64,000 nt of DNA from Clostridium punense (GTDB lineage Bacteria > Bacillota > Clostridia > Clostridiales > Clostridiaceae): NCBI RefSeq assembly GCF_017874425.1, contig NZ_JAGGLL010000017.1, forward strand, positions 41,565 through 105,564. Direction: 5' to 3'. Both the position numbers and the translations under genes were made by a program. Under the pieces are notes generated by a model. It saw only the letters and a list, made by a program, of their open reading frames with translations, was not told the origin of the DNA and did no database searches. Shown here one piece after another: positions 47,232-56,009 of the stretch; the first letter of the stretch is position 1, and each line of letters opens with the position of its first letter.

Positions 47232-48599
47232 TTATTTTAAGCCTCTTTCTTTTTCTACAATATCCCTTGCAATTCCATGAGCCATTTTTTTTGTTTTGCA
47301 TATATCTATTGTATTTATAATCCCATCTCTCACTAAAACTTTTCCATTTACTATTGTGCTCTTAACAAAGCTTGTATTTCCGCAACAGACAATAGAAACC
47401 AATGGGTCATGACATCCTGCAAAGGCAATATCATTTAAGTCTAGAAGGATAATATCAGCTGCTTTATTCACCTCAAGATAGCCTATATCTTTTCTTCCTA
47501 ATACCTCAGCACCGCCTCTTGTAGCCATCTTTAAAGTTTCATAGGCTGTAAGTCCCTTATCTCCATACTTTAAATGATTTAATAAATAGGTCCTTCTTAC
47601 CTCTTCCCACATATTAGACCCATCATTTGATGCACTTCCATCTACAGCAATACCTACAGGAACCTTAGCTTTAATAAGTTCTGAAGTTCTACAAATCCCA
47701 CTTCCTAATTTCATATTGGAACTAGGACAATGTGCAATGCCTGCTCCTTTTATAGCTTTAATCTCTCTATCACTCAAATATATTCCATGAGCAAACCAGA
47801 CATCTTGTCCAACCCATTCTAAATCTTCCATTAGCTCTACAGGTCTTCTTCCATACTTTTCAATGCAAAAATTTTCTTCATCTATGGTTTCACATAGATG
47901 CGTATGCATCATTACTCCTTTTTTACGTGCCAAATCCTTAGTTTCCTTCATTAATCTTGTGCTTACTGAAAAAGGCGAACAGGGAGCTAATGAAATTTTT
48001 GTCATTGCTAGGTCTTTGTAATCATGATATTTATTTATAAGTCTTTCAGAGTCTATAAGTATATCTTCTTCCTTTTGAACTACTGAGTCCGGTGGTAATC
48101 CTCCACCGCTTTTACCTAAGGACATAGAACCTCTTGTGGCGTGAAATCTAATTCCAATTTCTGCAGCAGCTTTTATTTGTTCATCTATAAGGTTACCAGA
48201 AGTGAATTTAGGAAATAAATAATGATGATCCATTGTTGTGGTGCAGCCAGTTCTTAATAGTTCACTAAACCCAACCATAGCTCCATAATAAACAGCCTCT
48301 GGTGTAATATGCTTCCAAAACTCATACAAACCCACAAGCCAAGGAAATAAAGGCATATCTTGCACTTCTTTTATTCCTCTAAACAAAGTTTGATATAAAT
48401 GGTGATGGGTATTAACAAATCCGGGCATCACTACTAAATTATCACAAGGCACTATTTCGCTATCTTCTAAAGGATTTAATTCTTTTCCTATTGAAATAAT
48501 TCTATTATCTTTTGTTAGTAAGTCTACCCCTCTTAATATTTCATCTTTGTCATTCATAGTAATTAAATAATCTATGTTTTTAAATAATATACTAGCCAA
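47232..48599 (-). CDS. 8-oxoguanine deaminase (amidohydrolase superfamily)
   Basis: This 455-residue metal-dependent deaminase has the HxH zinc pair in NTHHHLYQTLFRG near 64-70, MMHTHLCET (His), the catalytic AHGIYLSD block and the VDGSASNDGSNM Asp, and the usual beta-sandwich ends. The HHHLYQTLFRG and SNDGSNMWEEVR blocks fit the 8-oxoguanine/isoguanine deaminase subgroup better than chlorohydrolases. It clears oxidised purine bases or feeds purine degradation. The start is TTG at 48599, after AGGAGGAG. No purine riboswitch pattern was seen upstream. Confidence 0.82.
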   Translation of the reverse strand: MASILFKNIDYLITMNDKDEILRGVDLLTKDNRIISIGKELNPLEDSEIVPCDNLVVMPGFVNTHHHLYQTLFRGIKEVQDMPLFPWLVGLYEFWKHITPEAVYYGAMVGFSELLRTGCTTTMDHHYLFPKFTSGNLIDEQIKAAAEIGIRFHATRGSMSLGKSGGGLPPDSVVQKEEDILIDSERLINKYHDYKDLAMTKISLAPCSPFSVSTRLMKETKDLARKKGVMMHTHLCETIDEENFCIEKYGRRPVELMEDLEWVGQDVWFAHGIYLSDREIKAIKGAGIAHCPSSNMKLGSGICRTSELIKAKVPVGIAVDGSASNDGSNMWEEVRRTYLLNHLKYGDKGLTAYETLKMATRGGAEVLGRKDIGYLEVNKAADIILLDLNDIAFAGCHDPLVSIVCCGNTSFVKSTIVNGKVLVRDGIINTIDICKTKKMAHGIARDIVEKERGLK

Positions 48600-49131
48600 A
48601 TTCTCTCCTCCTAATAGGTTGATTTAATTTAATAAATACTATGTAGCTATAGTGCAATTAATTCCAATTACTAAATATTATTCACCTATTTTGAGATAGA
48701 GTAATATTATATAAATTAGTGTAAGGTATTTTCTAATATACCTTGCACTAATTTATCCTTTAAGATTAAGTTAACTAAAATTAGTCTTAAAAATTTAGTA
48801 TTTTGTGTTCTATAAGTGCTTTTTTTCTCATATTATATATAAATTGAGCATAAAATCCCAGAAATAAATTACTAAATATTCTAAATATTTGTGTAATTTT
48901 TCTTAATTATATGCTATTATAAATATATAATCATCAAATGTATTCATAGTTGGCTACATTTTAGACAATACTAAAACCATTATGTTAAGTATCTTCAAAA
49001 ATAAATAAGTCAGTATGATTGTCTAACTCAAAATATCCTTCACATCTTTGACTTGTTATTTATTTTCAGAGGCCTTATAAAAAAAATTAGCCTGCTATAT
49101 TATTTTATTACAATAGAAAGGGGTTGTTTCG
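48600..49131. other. Intergenic region with an isolated strong hairpin
   Basis: A 530-bp gap between divergent genes, containing the 17-bp hairpin at 48713-48753 (AAATTAGTG.AAGGTAT with complement, one G-U pair, eight-base loop). Terminator-like hairpins are not expected between divergent promoters, so an unannotated short transcript may end here. No small ORF with an RBS was found. Confidence 0.5.
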
Positions 49132-49503
49132 ATGGTAGAGTATAACTTATCAACTATTGAAGCATTTCAAATTTTGGATGAAAATCCAACTTACAGAGCT
49201 GTAAATGCTGAAGGTCATACCTTAGAGTTAAGAGGAGAAGAAAAATTTATTATCCATCGTCGTATTAAACTTGCAAAGGATAAGCATGTTAGTTTAAGTG
49301 ATAAGTGGAGAATTGTAAAACCCATCTCCTATGAACTTGCAAATGAACTTTTTAAAAAGCTTAGAACCATAGAATGTAGATTTGATGATGGAACAAAAAA
49401 ATTCTATAATAAGATGCCAGATAATGGTCATGTAATAATAGAAAGCGATTTACCTTATGGTAAAGATTGTCTATGGTATTGCTTTAGTTATTATGAAGAG
49501 TAA
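49132..49503 (+). CDS. Hypothetical protein
   Basis: This 123-residue, probably cytoplasmic protein starts with VEYNLSTIEAFQILDENPTYRA and has mixed alpha/beta character with a basic middle (HRRIKLAKDKHVSLSDKW) and an aromatic end (CLWYCFSYYEE). A clear AAAGGGG site precedes the ATG. No family is recognised; it resembles uncharacterised short proteins of Clostridium phage or plasmid origin only in size. Confidence 0.55.
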   Translation: MVEYNLSTIEAFQILDENPTYRAVNAEGHTLELRGEEKFIIHRRIKLAKDKHVSLSDKWRIVKPISYELANELFKKLRTIECRFDDGTKKFYNKMPDNGHVIIESDLPYGKDCLWYCFSYYEE

Positions 49504-49568
49504 TCTTCTACAATTTGAAATCAATAAATTGTAAATAGCTTCTACTACCTTCAATAATATTACTAAAA

Positions 49569-49610
49569 AACACATAAATTCAGATATTTTTATATCCGAA
49601 TTTATGTGTT
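49569..49610 (-). terminator. Terminator overlapping the arsR stop
   Basis: AACACATAAATTC with complement, inner GATAT/ATATC pairing, followed by TTTTTTAG on the minus strand. The arsR stop codon (49602) lies inside the 5' arm. Confidence 0.8.
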
Positions 49611-49880
49611 TAATATTTCTAATATTTTTTCCACTTTAGGGTTACAAACAGAATAAGTAATTTCTGTACCTGTTCTTTCTCCTTTAACAATCCCAGCTAC
49701 TCTTAACTTCTGCAAATGCTGGGAAACTGTTGATTGAGGCATTCCTAAACAATTTTGCATAAAAGATACATTACAAGTTCCTTTTCCTAATAATCCATTA
49801 ACTATACATAACCTAACTGGATGAGCCAATGCCTTAAGCATTTCTGCATCTTCATCATATTTATTATAATTCATATCCAT
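49602..49880 (-). CDS. ArsR-family regulator
   Basis: This 92-residue winged-helix repressor has the family frame MLKALAHPVRLCIVNGLL, recognition helix MPQSTVSQHLQKLRVAGIVKGER, and wing TGTEITYSV. Three cysteines (in RLCIVN, GTCNVSFMQNC) sit close to helix alpha3, where ArsR/SmtB sensors bind metals or react with oxidants. It is divergent from rubrerythrin, with a palindrome between, so it probably controls that oxidative-stress gene and itself. Confidence 0.88.
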   Translation of the reverse strand: MDMNYNKYDEDAEMLKALAHPVRLCIVNGLLGKGTCNVSFMQNCLGMPQSTVSQHLQKLRVAGIVKGERTGTEITYSVCNPKVEKILEILNT

Positions 49881-49933
49881 TGCTATCCCTCACAACTTTT
49901 TTATTATTATTTCTATATTTAAATTTTATATTC

Positions 49934-50028
49934 ATAACACTATTTGTATATTATGTTAAAGTGTTATTATTGTCAATATTTTATATTAATTTTGTCACCT
50001 TAACCTAGTATTTAAAGTATATTATAAT
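49934..50028. promoter_or_regulatory. Shared arsR/rubrerythrin control region
   Basis: An inverted repeat ATAACACT (49934-49941) / AGTGTTAT (49960-49967) lies between the two divergent genes, a plausible ArsR-type operator. A promoter for rubrerythrin fits TTAACC (50000-50005), 17 bp, TATAAT (50023-50028). The -35 box is weak. Confidence 0.4.
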
Positions 50029-50053
50029 AGAATCATTTTATGGAGGTTACTCA

Positions 50054-50587
50054 ATGCCACTAGAAGGTTCTCAAACCCAAACCAATTTAAGAAAAACCTT
50101 TGCTGCAGAAGCTAGAAGTGTAACTAGATATCAACTTTTTGCAGAAAATGCTAGAAGAGAGGGTTTTGAATTTATTGCCAGAACATTTGAGGAGGCTGCA
50201 GAGCAAAACTTGGCCCATGCTAGGCAAGTTTATGGCCGTTTCCTTGGTAATATAAAATCTCTCCAGGAAAATCTACAATCTACAGCCACAGCTGAAAATG
50301 CAGAACTTAATGTTTATTTAGAGTATGAGAGAGTTGCTCGTGAAGAAGGCTTTGAAGACATTGCTACCTTCTATAGGGAAGCTAGAGTTGTAACAAACTT
50401 ACACTATAGACAGTTTAGTGATTTATCCTCTCGTCTAGCTAACGGCACCCTATATAATCGTCCTACTGTTCAAATTTGGCAATGCATGAACTGTGGCTAT
50501 CTACACGAAGGGAAAGAAGCTCCCCAATTTTGTCCATTATGCTTTTTCCCACAGGGTTGGTATAGGCTGTTATGCCCTGATTATTAG
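50054..50587 (+). CDS. Rubrerythrin
   Basis: This 177-residue non-haem di-iron protein reduces peroxide in anaerobes. The ferritin-like part has FAAEARSVTRYQLFAENAR (first Glu ligand) and FEEAAEQNLAHARQVY, then the second pair EYERVAREEGFEDIATFYREA. The C-terminal rubredoxin-like domain has CMNCGY and CPLC. All expected ligands are visible. Electron donor is probably a rubredoxin or ferredoxin. GGAGG upstream of the ATG. Confidence 0.93.
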   Translation: MPLEGSQTQTNLRKTFAAEARSVTRYQLFAENARREGFEFIARTFEEAAEQNLAHARQVYGRFLGNIKSLQENLQSTATAENAELNVYLEYERVAREEGFEDIATFYREARVVTNLHYRQFSDLSSRLANGTLYNRPTVQIWQCMNCGYLHEGKEAPQFCPLCFFPQGWYRLLCPDY

Positions 50588-50733
50588 TTTTTTCAGTCTA
50601 AAGTTTTGTTGTTAACATATGTAAATATTTATACTTAAACTTTGCGATAAATGGATTATATTTAATAAATTCCTAAAGTACATCAGAATATGTATAATAT
50701 TATTTAACAATAATTTTGGTCCTAAGTAACGTG

Positions 50734-50782
50734 AAAACCATAGATAAATAGAGTATTACACACTCTACCCTCTATGGTTTTT
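50734..50782 (+). terminator. Distal terminator-like hairpin after rubrerythrin
   Basis: AAACCATAGA and TAGAG arms against CTCTA and TCTATGGTTT, followed by a T-rich run. It lies 150 bp downstream of the rubrerythrin stop; the region 50588-50951 holds nothing else recognisable. It is closely related to the hairpin at 55883-55926. Confidence 0.7.
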
Positions 50783-50951
50783 GTTTTAAAAAATTCAATT
50801 TTATACATAGAATCTCTATAGTATATTGGTGCTTGTTGTTCCTAAGTCAAGCATATAAATTTAAAGTATTTATAGTTTCTAAGAAAATAGTATTTCGATA
50901 CACACTTTTCATAATTTTAAAATAGATGTTTTCTTTGAAAAAAATATACAT

Positions 50952-52346
50952 TTACTTAATTTTTATATGTTTCCACTTTCCTGTTTTAAATCTCCAATAC
51001 ACCATAGCCCATCTAAATACTTGATCTAAAAATACCGCAATCCACGCTCCCATAAGTCCCATATTAAATATATTTATGAAGGTATAGGCTAAAATAACTC
51101 TTATACCCAATATTCCAATTCCAGTAGACAACATTGGAAAAGTTGTGTCTCCCGCTCCCCTTAAGGAACCTACAATAATAAATGCTGATGATTGAAAAGG
51201 TTGCATAATTGCCACAATTTTTAGGGCTTCAGCACCTGATTTTATAATAACCTGATCCTTTGTATAAAGTCCTAATACCTGTGGTGCAAAAAGGAAAAAA
51301 ACAACTCCAATTAATGTTGCTAAAATAGATCCTATTTGGCGAGCTTTAGAAACATAAGCTTCTGCTCTTGATGGGTCTCCTTCCCCTAAAGTTCTTCCCG
51401 TTAAGGATGCAGCAGCTATTGAGAAGGATTGTCCTGTAGTAAAGGAAAGACTAAGTATATTTAAACAAATTTGATGAGCAGCATAAATTACTGTACCTAA
51501 AGTAGCTACGGTTTTTGTAAATAACATTATACCAACTCTAAGAATCAACATTTCAATAGATGAGGGAACTCCAATCCTAATAAAATTCTTTACAATTTCT
51601 TTGTCATATTTAAACTTCTTCTTAAAGTCAATTCTTATTCCAGTTTTACCCCTTAAAAATAAATTTCCAATCATAAAAGTAGCAACAATCTGAGAAAAAC
51701 AAGTTGATATTGCTGCACCAGTAACTCCTAAAGCTGGCAATCCAAAGAATCCATAAATAAGTAGTGCATTTCCAACTACATTTAAAGCATTAACTTTAAT
51801 ATTAATTTTCATAGGTGTTTTAGTATCTCCTGCACCCCTTAAAACAGCAAATAGAGAGTTGTTTACTCCTTGGAATAGAAATCCAAACATTATTATTCTA
51901 AAGTACCATATCCCTATGTTAATAGTCTCTGGTTCTGCCCCCATAAACCTCATAATATCAACAGCATATATCTGAGCAAGAATAAATAGTGGAACTACCA
52001 AAAAGGATAAGTTAATTAATACAATATGTTTTACAGTGGTTTCTACCTTTCCCTCTTCTTTTCTTCCTATGTATCTAGCAACCATTGCAGTGCCACCTAT
52101 GTTTAATGCCTGAACTATGGCAAGACCTATAAATAATGGTTGATTTGTAATTCCCACTGCAGCAACAGATGCAGCGGCCACAAAATTATTGCTAATCCTA
52201 CCTAGCATGATCATATCCACCATGGAGAATAAAGAACCTAATAAAGATTCCAGTAGCACTGGCCATGCTATATTTACCACATCTTTTGTTATAGGGTCAT
52301 TTATATTTCTAGTAAAATTAATCCTCTTTTTTATTAAATCTAGCAT
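50952..52346 (-). CDS. MATE-family efflux transporter
   Basis: This 464-residue protein has 12 membrane helices in two halves. MATE motifs: ITKDVVNIAWPVLLESLLG at the start, DMIMLGRIS, AAASVAAVGITNQP, GGTAMVARYIGR, and VLRGAGDTKTPM, with the second-half counterpart SLRGAGDTTFPM. It exports cationic compounds in exchange for Na+ or H+. The start at 52346 has AAAGGTGG upstream; a frame extension to 52469 is rejected because it lacks an RBS and adds an atypical N-terminus overlapping the next terminator. Confidence 0.92.
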   Translation of the reverse strand: MLDLIKKRINFTRNINDPITKDVVNIAWPVLLESLLGSLFSMVDMIMLGRISNNFVAAASVAAVGITNQPLFIGLAIVQALNIGGTAMVARYIGRKEEGKVETTVKHIVLINLSFLVVPLFILAQIYAVDIMRFMGAEPETINIGIWYFRIIMFGFLFQGVNNSLFAVLRGAGDTKTPMKINIKVNALNVVGNALLIYGFFGLPALGVTGAAISTCFSQIVATFMIGNLFLRGKTGIRIDFKKKFKYDKEIVKNFIRIGVPSSIEMLILRVGIMLFTKTVATLGTVIYAAHQICLNILSLSFTTGQSFSIAAASLTGRTLGEGDPSRAEAYVSKARQIGSILATLIGVVFFLFAPQVLGLYTKDQVIIKSGAEALKIVAIMQPFQSSAFIIVGSLRGAGDTTFPMLSTGIGILGIRVILAYTFINIFNMGLMGAWIAVFLDQVFRWAMVYWRFKTGKWKHIKIK

Positions 52347-52452
52347 AACACTATCCACCTTTCTATTTAGTTTTTTCACACTATTATGTATATTCAACGC
52401 GTTAATAAAAAACCCTTTTATTTTCATACTTATTAAACTATATGCATAACAA

Positions 52453-52486
52453 AAAAAACATCTCTTCAATTTCAGAGATGTTTTTT
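52453..52486 (-). terminator. Terminator of the natAB-like operon
   Basis: AAAACATCTCT with complement, eight-base loop, T-runs on both sides, 33 bp after the permease stop. Confidence 0.85.
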
Positions 52487-52518
52487 ATAGATATAAATTA
52501 ATTTCATATAAGTAAAAT

Positions 52519-53715
52519 TTAAGTTCTAAATATAACTTGTTCTTTCTTAAACATAGTTCTTGCTATAAATAAAGAAATTATAATATAAACAACCGTCCAT
52601 CCTAAGGTAATTCCAATATGAGTGTAATTGTATATTCCAAAGATTAATTCCTTAAGAAGGCAAACTACATTAGCTAATGGTATATGAAAGTAAAAGGTTG
52701 CAATATTTTTTGCATCTAACATATACGTTGCATAAACTGGAACAATTCCTATTATGGTAAGTGGTGTTATATAAGTTTGAGCTTCTTTAAATGATCTAGC
52801 ATAAATACTAATAGCTAGCTCTAAAGCTCCAAATACCATAGTAGTCAATACTGCTATAATAAATATGAAAATGAAGGTTTTGTAATCCATACCCAAACTT
52901 AAAGCCGCTGTCCCTCCTCCATTAAACATTGAAGGATTCATCATAAAGGATATTATAATTCCTGCTAAAGACGATATGGCAGTAATCATACCAAGTAGCG
53001 TTATGGCAAAAAACTTTCCATAAAGTAGTGACATTCTACCAGCTTGTGTTGTAAGAAGTGGTTCTAATGTACCCCTTTCCTTCTCTCCTGCTCCTAAGTC
53101 TGTTGCAGCAGGTATTGGGCCTGTAATGCAATACATAACCAGCAATAACGGTAGCATCATGGATAAGATCATAGTGGTAGCTCCACTTTCTTCTTCTTTT
53201 ACTGTTTTTTGTTCAATATTTATTGGTGTAAGTATCTTAGTATCAATATTTCTAGCTGATAGCCTATTTGTAACAATACCCTGAGAATAAGCTTGTATAT
53301 AGTTTTGAATTGTGGAAGCAACAATAGAGGAAGTTTGGCTTGCATTATCCATTATTAGAGCAACTGATACTTGTTCCTCACTTTTTAATTTACTTTCAAA
53401 ATCCTTTGGAATTTCAATGGCTATAGAAAGATTACCATCCTTAATATCCTTATCTATGTCTGTAGAATCAACTATAACAACATCTTTTTGACCCTTAATA
53501 AATTCTTTTAAAGAGCTTCCTCCAGTATCAACTATGGCTATTTTCATGTCTTTAGTTGCATCTTCAGTAGTTTTTGATATTCCTTTTCCTAATACAAAAA
53601 ACAGGATTGGAAACACTAAAAGAGGGACTAGTATACTTGCAAATAAGGTTTTCTTATCTCTAAAAATATCCATTATTTCTTTTCTAAATACTAAGCCTGT
53701 TACATTATTTGTCAC
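52519..53715 (-). CDS. natB: ABC-2 permease, NatB-like
   Basis: This protein of about 398 residues has an N-terminal membrane helix after FRKEIMDIFRDKKTL, a large extracytoplasmic domain (about 50-175), and five to six C-terminal helices. Its LGAGEKERGTLEPLLTTQ element is typical of NatB-type exporters. With NatA it should export Na+ or a related small molecule. Start is GTG at 53715, six bases after GGAGGTG; an upstream TTG at 53730 overlaps that site. It overlaps natA by 11 bp. Confidence 0.82.
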   Translation of the reverse strand: MTNNVTGLVFRKEIMDIFRDKKTLFASILVPLLVFPILFFVLGKGISKTTEDATKDMKIAIVDTGGSSLKEFIKGQKDVVIVDSTDIDKDIKDGNLSIAIEIPKDFESKLKSEEQVSVALIMDNASQTSSIVASTIQNYIQAYSQGIVTNRLSARNIDTKILTPINIEQKTVKEEESGATTMILSMMLPLLLVMYCITGPIPAATDLGAGEKERGTLEPLLTTQAGRMSLLYGKFFAITLLGMITAISSLAGIIISFMMNPSMFNGGGTAALSLGMDYKTFIFIFIIAVLTTMVFGALELAISIYARSFKEAQTYITPLTIIGIVPVYATYMLDAKNIATFYFHIPLANVVCLLKELIFGIYNYTHIGITLGWTVVYIIISLFIARTMFKKEQVIFRT

Positions 53716-54439
53716 GAGTATCACCTCCAATTAGTGAAATAAATACTTCTTCTAAATCCTTGTTATTATACTTTTGCTTTAACTCATTTATAGTTCCACT
53801 TTCAACTATTTTTCCTTTGTTAATAATAATCACTCTATCACAGAGCTTTTCTACTTCTACCATGCTGTGACTTGAAAAGATTATAGATTTATTTTGTTCT
53901 TTGCAATTAAAAATAAAGTTTTGAACAATTCTTGCTGCCGTAACGTCCAGTCCCATAGTTGGTTCATCAAATAACATAACCTTGGGATTATGCACAATTG
54001 ATCTGGCAATTGCTACTTTCTGCTTCATACCTCTTGAAAACTTGCCAACTCTTCTGTCAATATACTCTTCCATTTCTAAAGCTTTAACTAACTCATCAAT
54101 ATTTTCCTTAGTTTCTTCTTTAGAAAGTCCATTGAGCATTGCAAAATATCTTATATTTTCCCTTGCAGTGAGTCTATCATAAAGACCTACTTCTCCACCA
54201 AATAGTATCCCAATTTGTGAACGAACCTTTGAATCCTCAGTTAAAATATCAAAACCATTTACCTTTGCTGTCCCTCCTGTAGGCTTAAGCATAGTGGCTA
54301 ATATTCTTAGTGTAGTTGTTTTTCCAGCCCCATTTTCTCCTAAAAGTCCAACAATTTCTCCTGACTTCACTGTAAAGCTAATATTATCTACAGCTTTAAC
54401 TTCCTTAAAGGCTTTACTTAAACTATTAACCTCAATCAT
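53705..54439 (-). CDS. natA: ABC transporter ATP-binding protein, NatA-like
   Basis: This 244-residue ATPase has Walker A GENGAGKTTT near 37-46, the signature FSRGMKQK (a variant of LSGGQ) near 140, Walker B VMLFDEPTMGLD, and the H-loop SSHSM. It pairs with the overlapping NatB-like permease. A frame extension to 54460 is rejected because GAAGGAGGGG precedes the ATG at 54439. Confidence 0.9.
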   Translation of the reverse strand: MIEVNSLSKAFKEVKAVDNISFTVKSGEIVGLLGENGAGKTTTLRILATMLKPTGGTAKVNGFDILTEDSKVRSQIGILFGGEVGLYDRLTARENIRYFAMLNGLSKEETKENIDELVKALEMEEYIDRRVGKFSRGMKQKVAIARSIVHNPKVMLFDEPTMGLDVTAARIVQNFIFNCKEQNKSIIFSSHSMVEVEKLCDRVIIINKGKIVESGTINELKQKYNNKDLEEVFISLIGGDTRDK

Positions 54440-54546
54440 AAAATTCCCCTCCTTCGTCAATATCTATAAATATTGCAATCGTTATATTATTTTACCACTT
54501 TATAGCGTTATTTTCCATAATATAGTTTGTTCTTCTTTAAAATAAA

Positions 54547-54572
54547 AATAGTGTAAAATATTTTACACTATT
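54547..54572 (-). terminator. Terminator of the DUF805 gene
   Basis: Perfect 26-bp palindrome AATAGTGTAAAAT and its complement, followed by T-rich sequence on the minus strand. Confidence 0.8.
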
Positions 54573-54595
54573 ATAAAGAACTTATATAATTTTAG

Positions 54596-55009
54596 TTACT
54601 TATCATAAATATCTGTAGCAATTTCCTCTTGTTTTTTTATATCCCTCTTTAAAAGATTGCTATTTCTTTTATTTTCTTCTGAGCTTCCTTTTAAAAATAA
54701 TAACAATAAAATAGCTGGTATTTGTATATAGGGTATGGCACAAATTATTGAATAAAAACCATTATAATTTATGTCTAGAAATCTTTTATAACTAATAAGA
54801 ACTAATAAAATGTTCAGTAATATCTTCAGAGTAAACTTTCCAGCTAATAAAAATACTCCTATACTATCATAATTAATATTGCTTACTATATTGATGCCAA
54901 GGTTAAATATCAAGTTCAACAATAAAAACCCACCTAAAAAACATAATATGAAAGTCCCATATTTTCTTCTCCCAACTCTGCCCTCTAGTAAAAACAAACT
55001 AAATTCCAT
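54596..55009 (-). CDS. DUF805 family membrane protein
   Basis: This 137-residue protein has three to four membrane helices. DUF805 hallmarks are GRVGRRKYGTFIL near the N-terminus and SYKRFLDINYNGFY between helices, with a polar C-terminus. Function unknown in the family. Confidence 0.82.
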   Translation of the reverse strand: MEFSLFLLEGRVGRRKYGTFILCFLGGFLLLNLIFNLGINIVSNINYDSIGVFLLAGKFTLKILLNILLVLISYKRFLDINYNGFYSIICAIPYIQIPAILLLLFLKGSSEENKRNSNLLKRDIKKQEEIATDIYDK

Positions 55010-55145
55010 ATTTATCGCCCCTCTAAAATGATAAAATTTGAAGCAAGGAAATAAATTGCTTACTTTCTTATTTTATACATATAGTCAGAGTTATATACAT
55101 TATTTTCCAGGAAATAAATAGTTTATTTTCAAGCTTTAAAAACAA

Positions 55146-55754
55146 TCATTTTTTTGAAATATATTTATTATCTTTTATATAAAATCTCCATAGAAAGTCC
55201 TTTGCTTCTTCAGCATAATCTATACCAACTCTTGTAGTTTCAATTATTTGAAAATCCTCATACCCTATATCTTCAATATATAGGGTGTCACCAGTTAAAT
55301 CTACCCCATTTAAGGATTTATCTAACTTCAAAGCATTACAAAGTTTAGCTGGTCCATTTCCTATAGCTTTTAGTTGTGTTTTATTTAATTCCCTAAGTGG
55401 TTTTTTATATCTTAACAAGCTCATTTCATCAATACCTTCCATTGGCTCTATAGCTCTAACTAAAACAGCTTCAGGTATATCTTTTTCAGTTGCTACTACA
55501 TTAAAGCAATAATATAACCCATAGATAAAGTATATATAACTTACACCTCCTGGTTCGAACATGACCTTAGTCCTTTCAGTCTTCCTTCCACCATAGGAGT
55601 GTGCTGCTTTATCTATTAATCCTCTATAAGCTTCTGTTTCAACTATTATGCCAGATAGTAATTTCCCATTCGAATTATGTACTAGCTTTTTTCCCAAAAG
55701 ATCTTTAGCTACTTGTATTGTATCTCTTCTATAAAAACTCTTATCTAGTTTCAT
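55146..55754 (-). CDS. DNA-3-methyladenine glycosylase (AAG/Mpg family)
   Basis: This 202-residue base-excision enzyme removes alkylated purines. It has the AAG pattern: the FYRRDTIQVAKDLLGKKLV start, then the catalytic Glu in IVETEAYRG followed by DKAAHSYGGRKTERTKVMF, GVSYIYFIYGLYYCFN, and GNGPAKLCNAL. Normal length. GGAGG lies 12 bases before the ATG. Confidence 0.93.
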   Translation of the reverse strand: MKLDKSFYRRDTIQVAKDLLGKKLVHNSNGKLLSGIIVETEAYRGLIDKAAHSYGGRKTERTKVMFEPGGVSYIYFIYGLYYCFNVVATEKDIPEAVLVRAIEPMEGIDEMSLLRYKKPLRELNKTQLKAIGNGPAKLCNALKLDKSLNGVDLTGDTLYIEDIGYEDFQIIETTRVGIDYAEEAKDFLWRFYIKDNKYISKK

Positions 55755-55882
55755 ATTATAGCTTATCCTCCGTTTCCATATGGTAAGTATTCTTAAACAT
55801 GCTTAACAATAGTGTAGGTTATTTTGATTTTTATATTCATATTTCAAGGTGCCATGGGAAGAACAATCCACACTAATTAAAT

Positions 55883-55926
55883 AAAACCATAGACAATAGA
55901 GAAATTAGTACTCTACTATCTATGGT
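55883..55926 (-). terminator. Terminator of megL
   Basis: AACCATAGA and TAGAG arms pairing with CTCTA and TCTATGGTT, followed by TTTTATTT on the minus strand, 84 bp after the megL stop. Nearly the same stem as 50734-50782. Confidence 0.75.
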
Positions 55927-56009
55927 TATTAATCGGCACTTTACTTCCTAATACATTAGCCCTTTATTCTAGAAATAGACTATTTATAAAAAGGTCCTTA
56001 AGTCTTATA

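Noticed and set aside
48600..48780. Purine riboswitch upstream of the 8-oxoguanine deaminase
   Set aside because: The conserved core bases of the purine aptamer were looked for on the minus strand and not found.
52347..52469. N-terminal extension of the MATE transporter
   Set aside because: No RBS at 52469 and it runs into the terminator of the neighbouring operon; the ATG at 52346 has AAAGGTGG.
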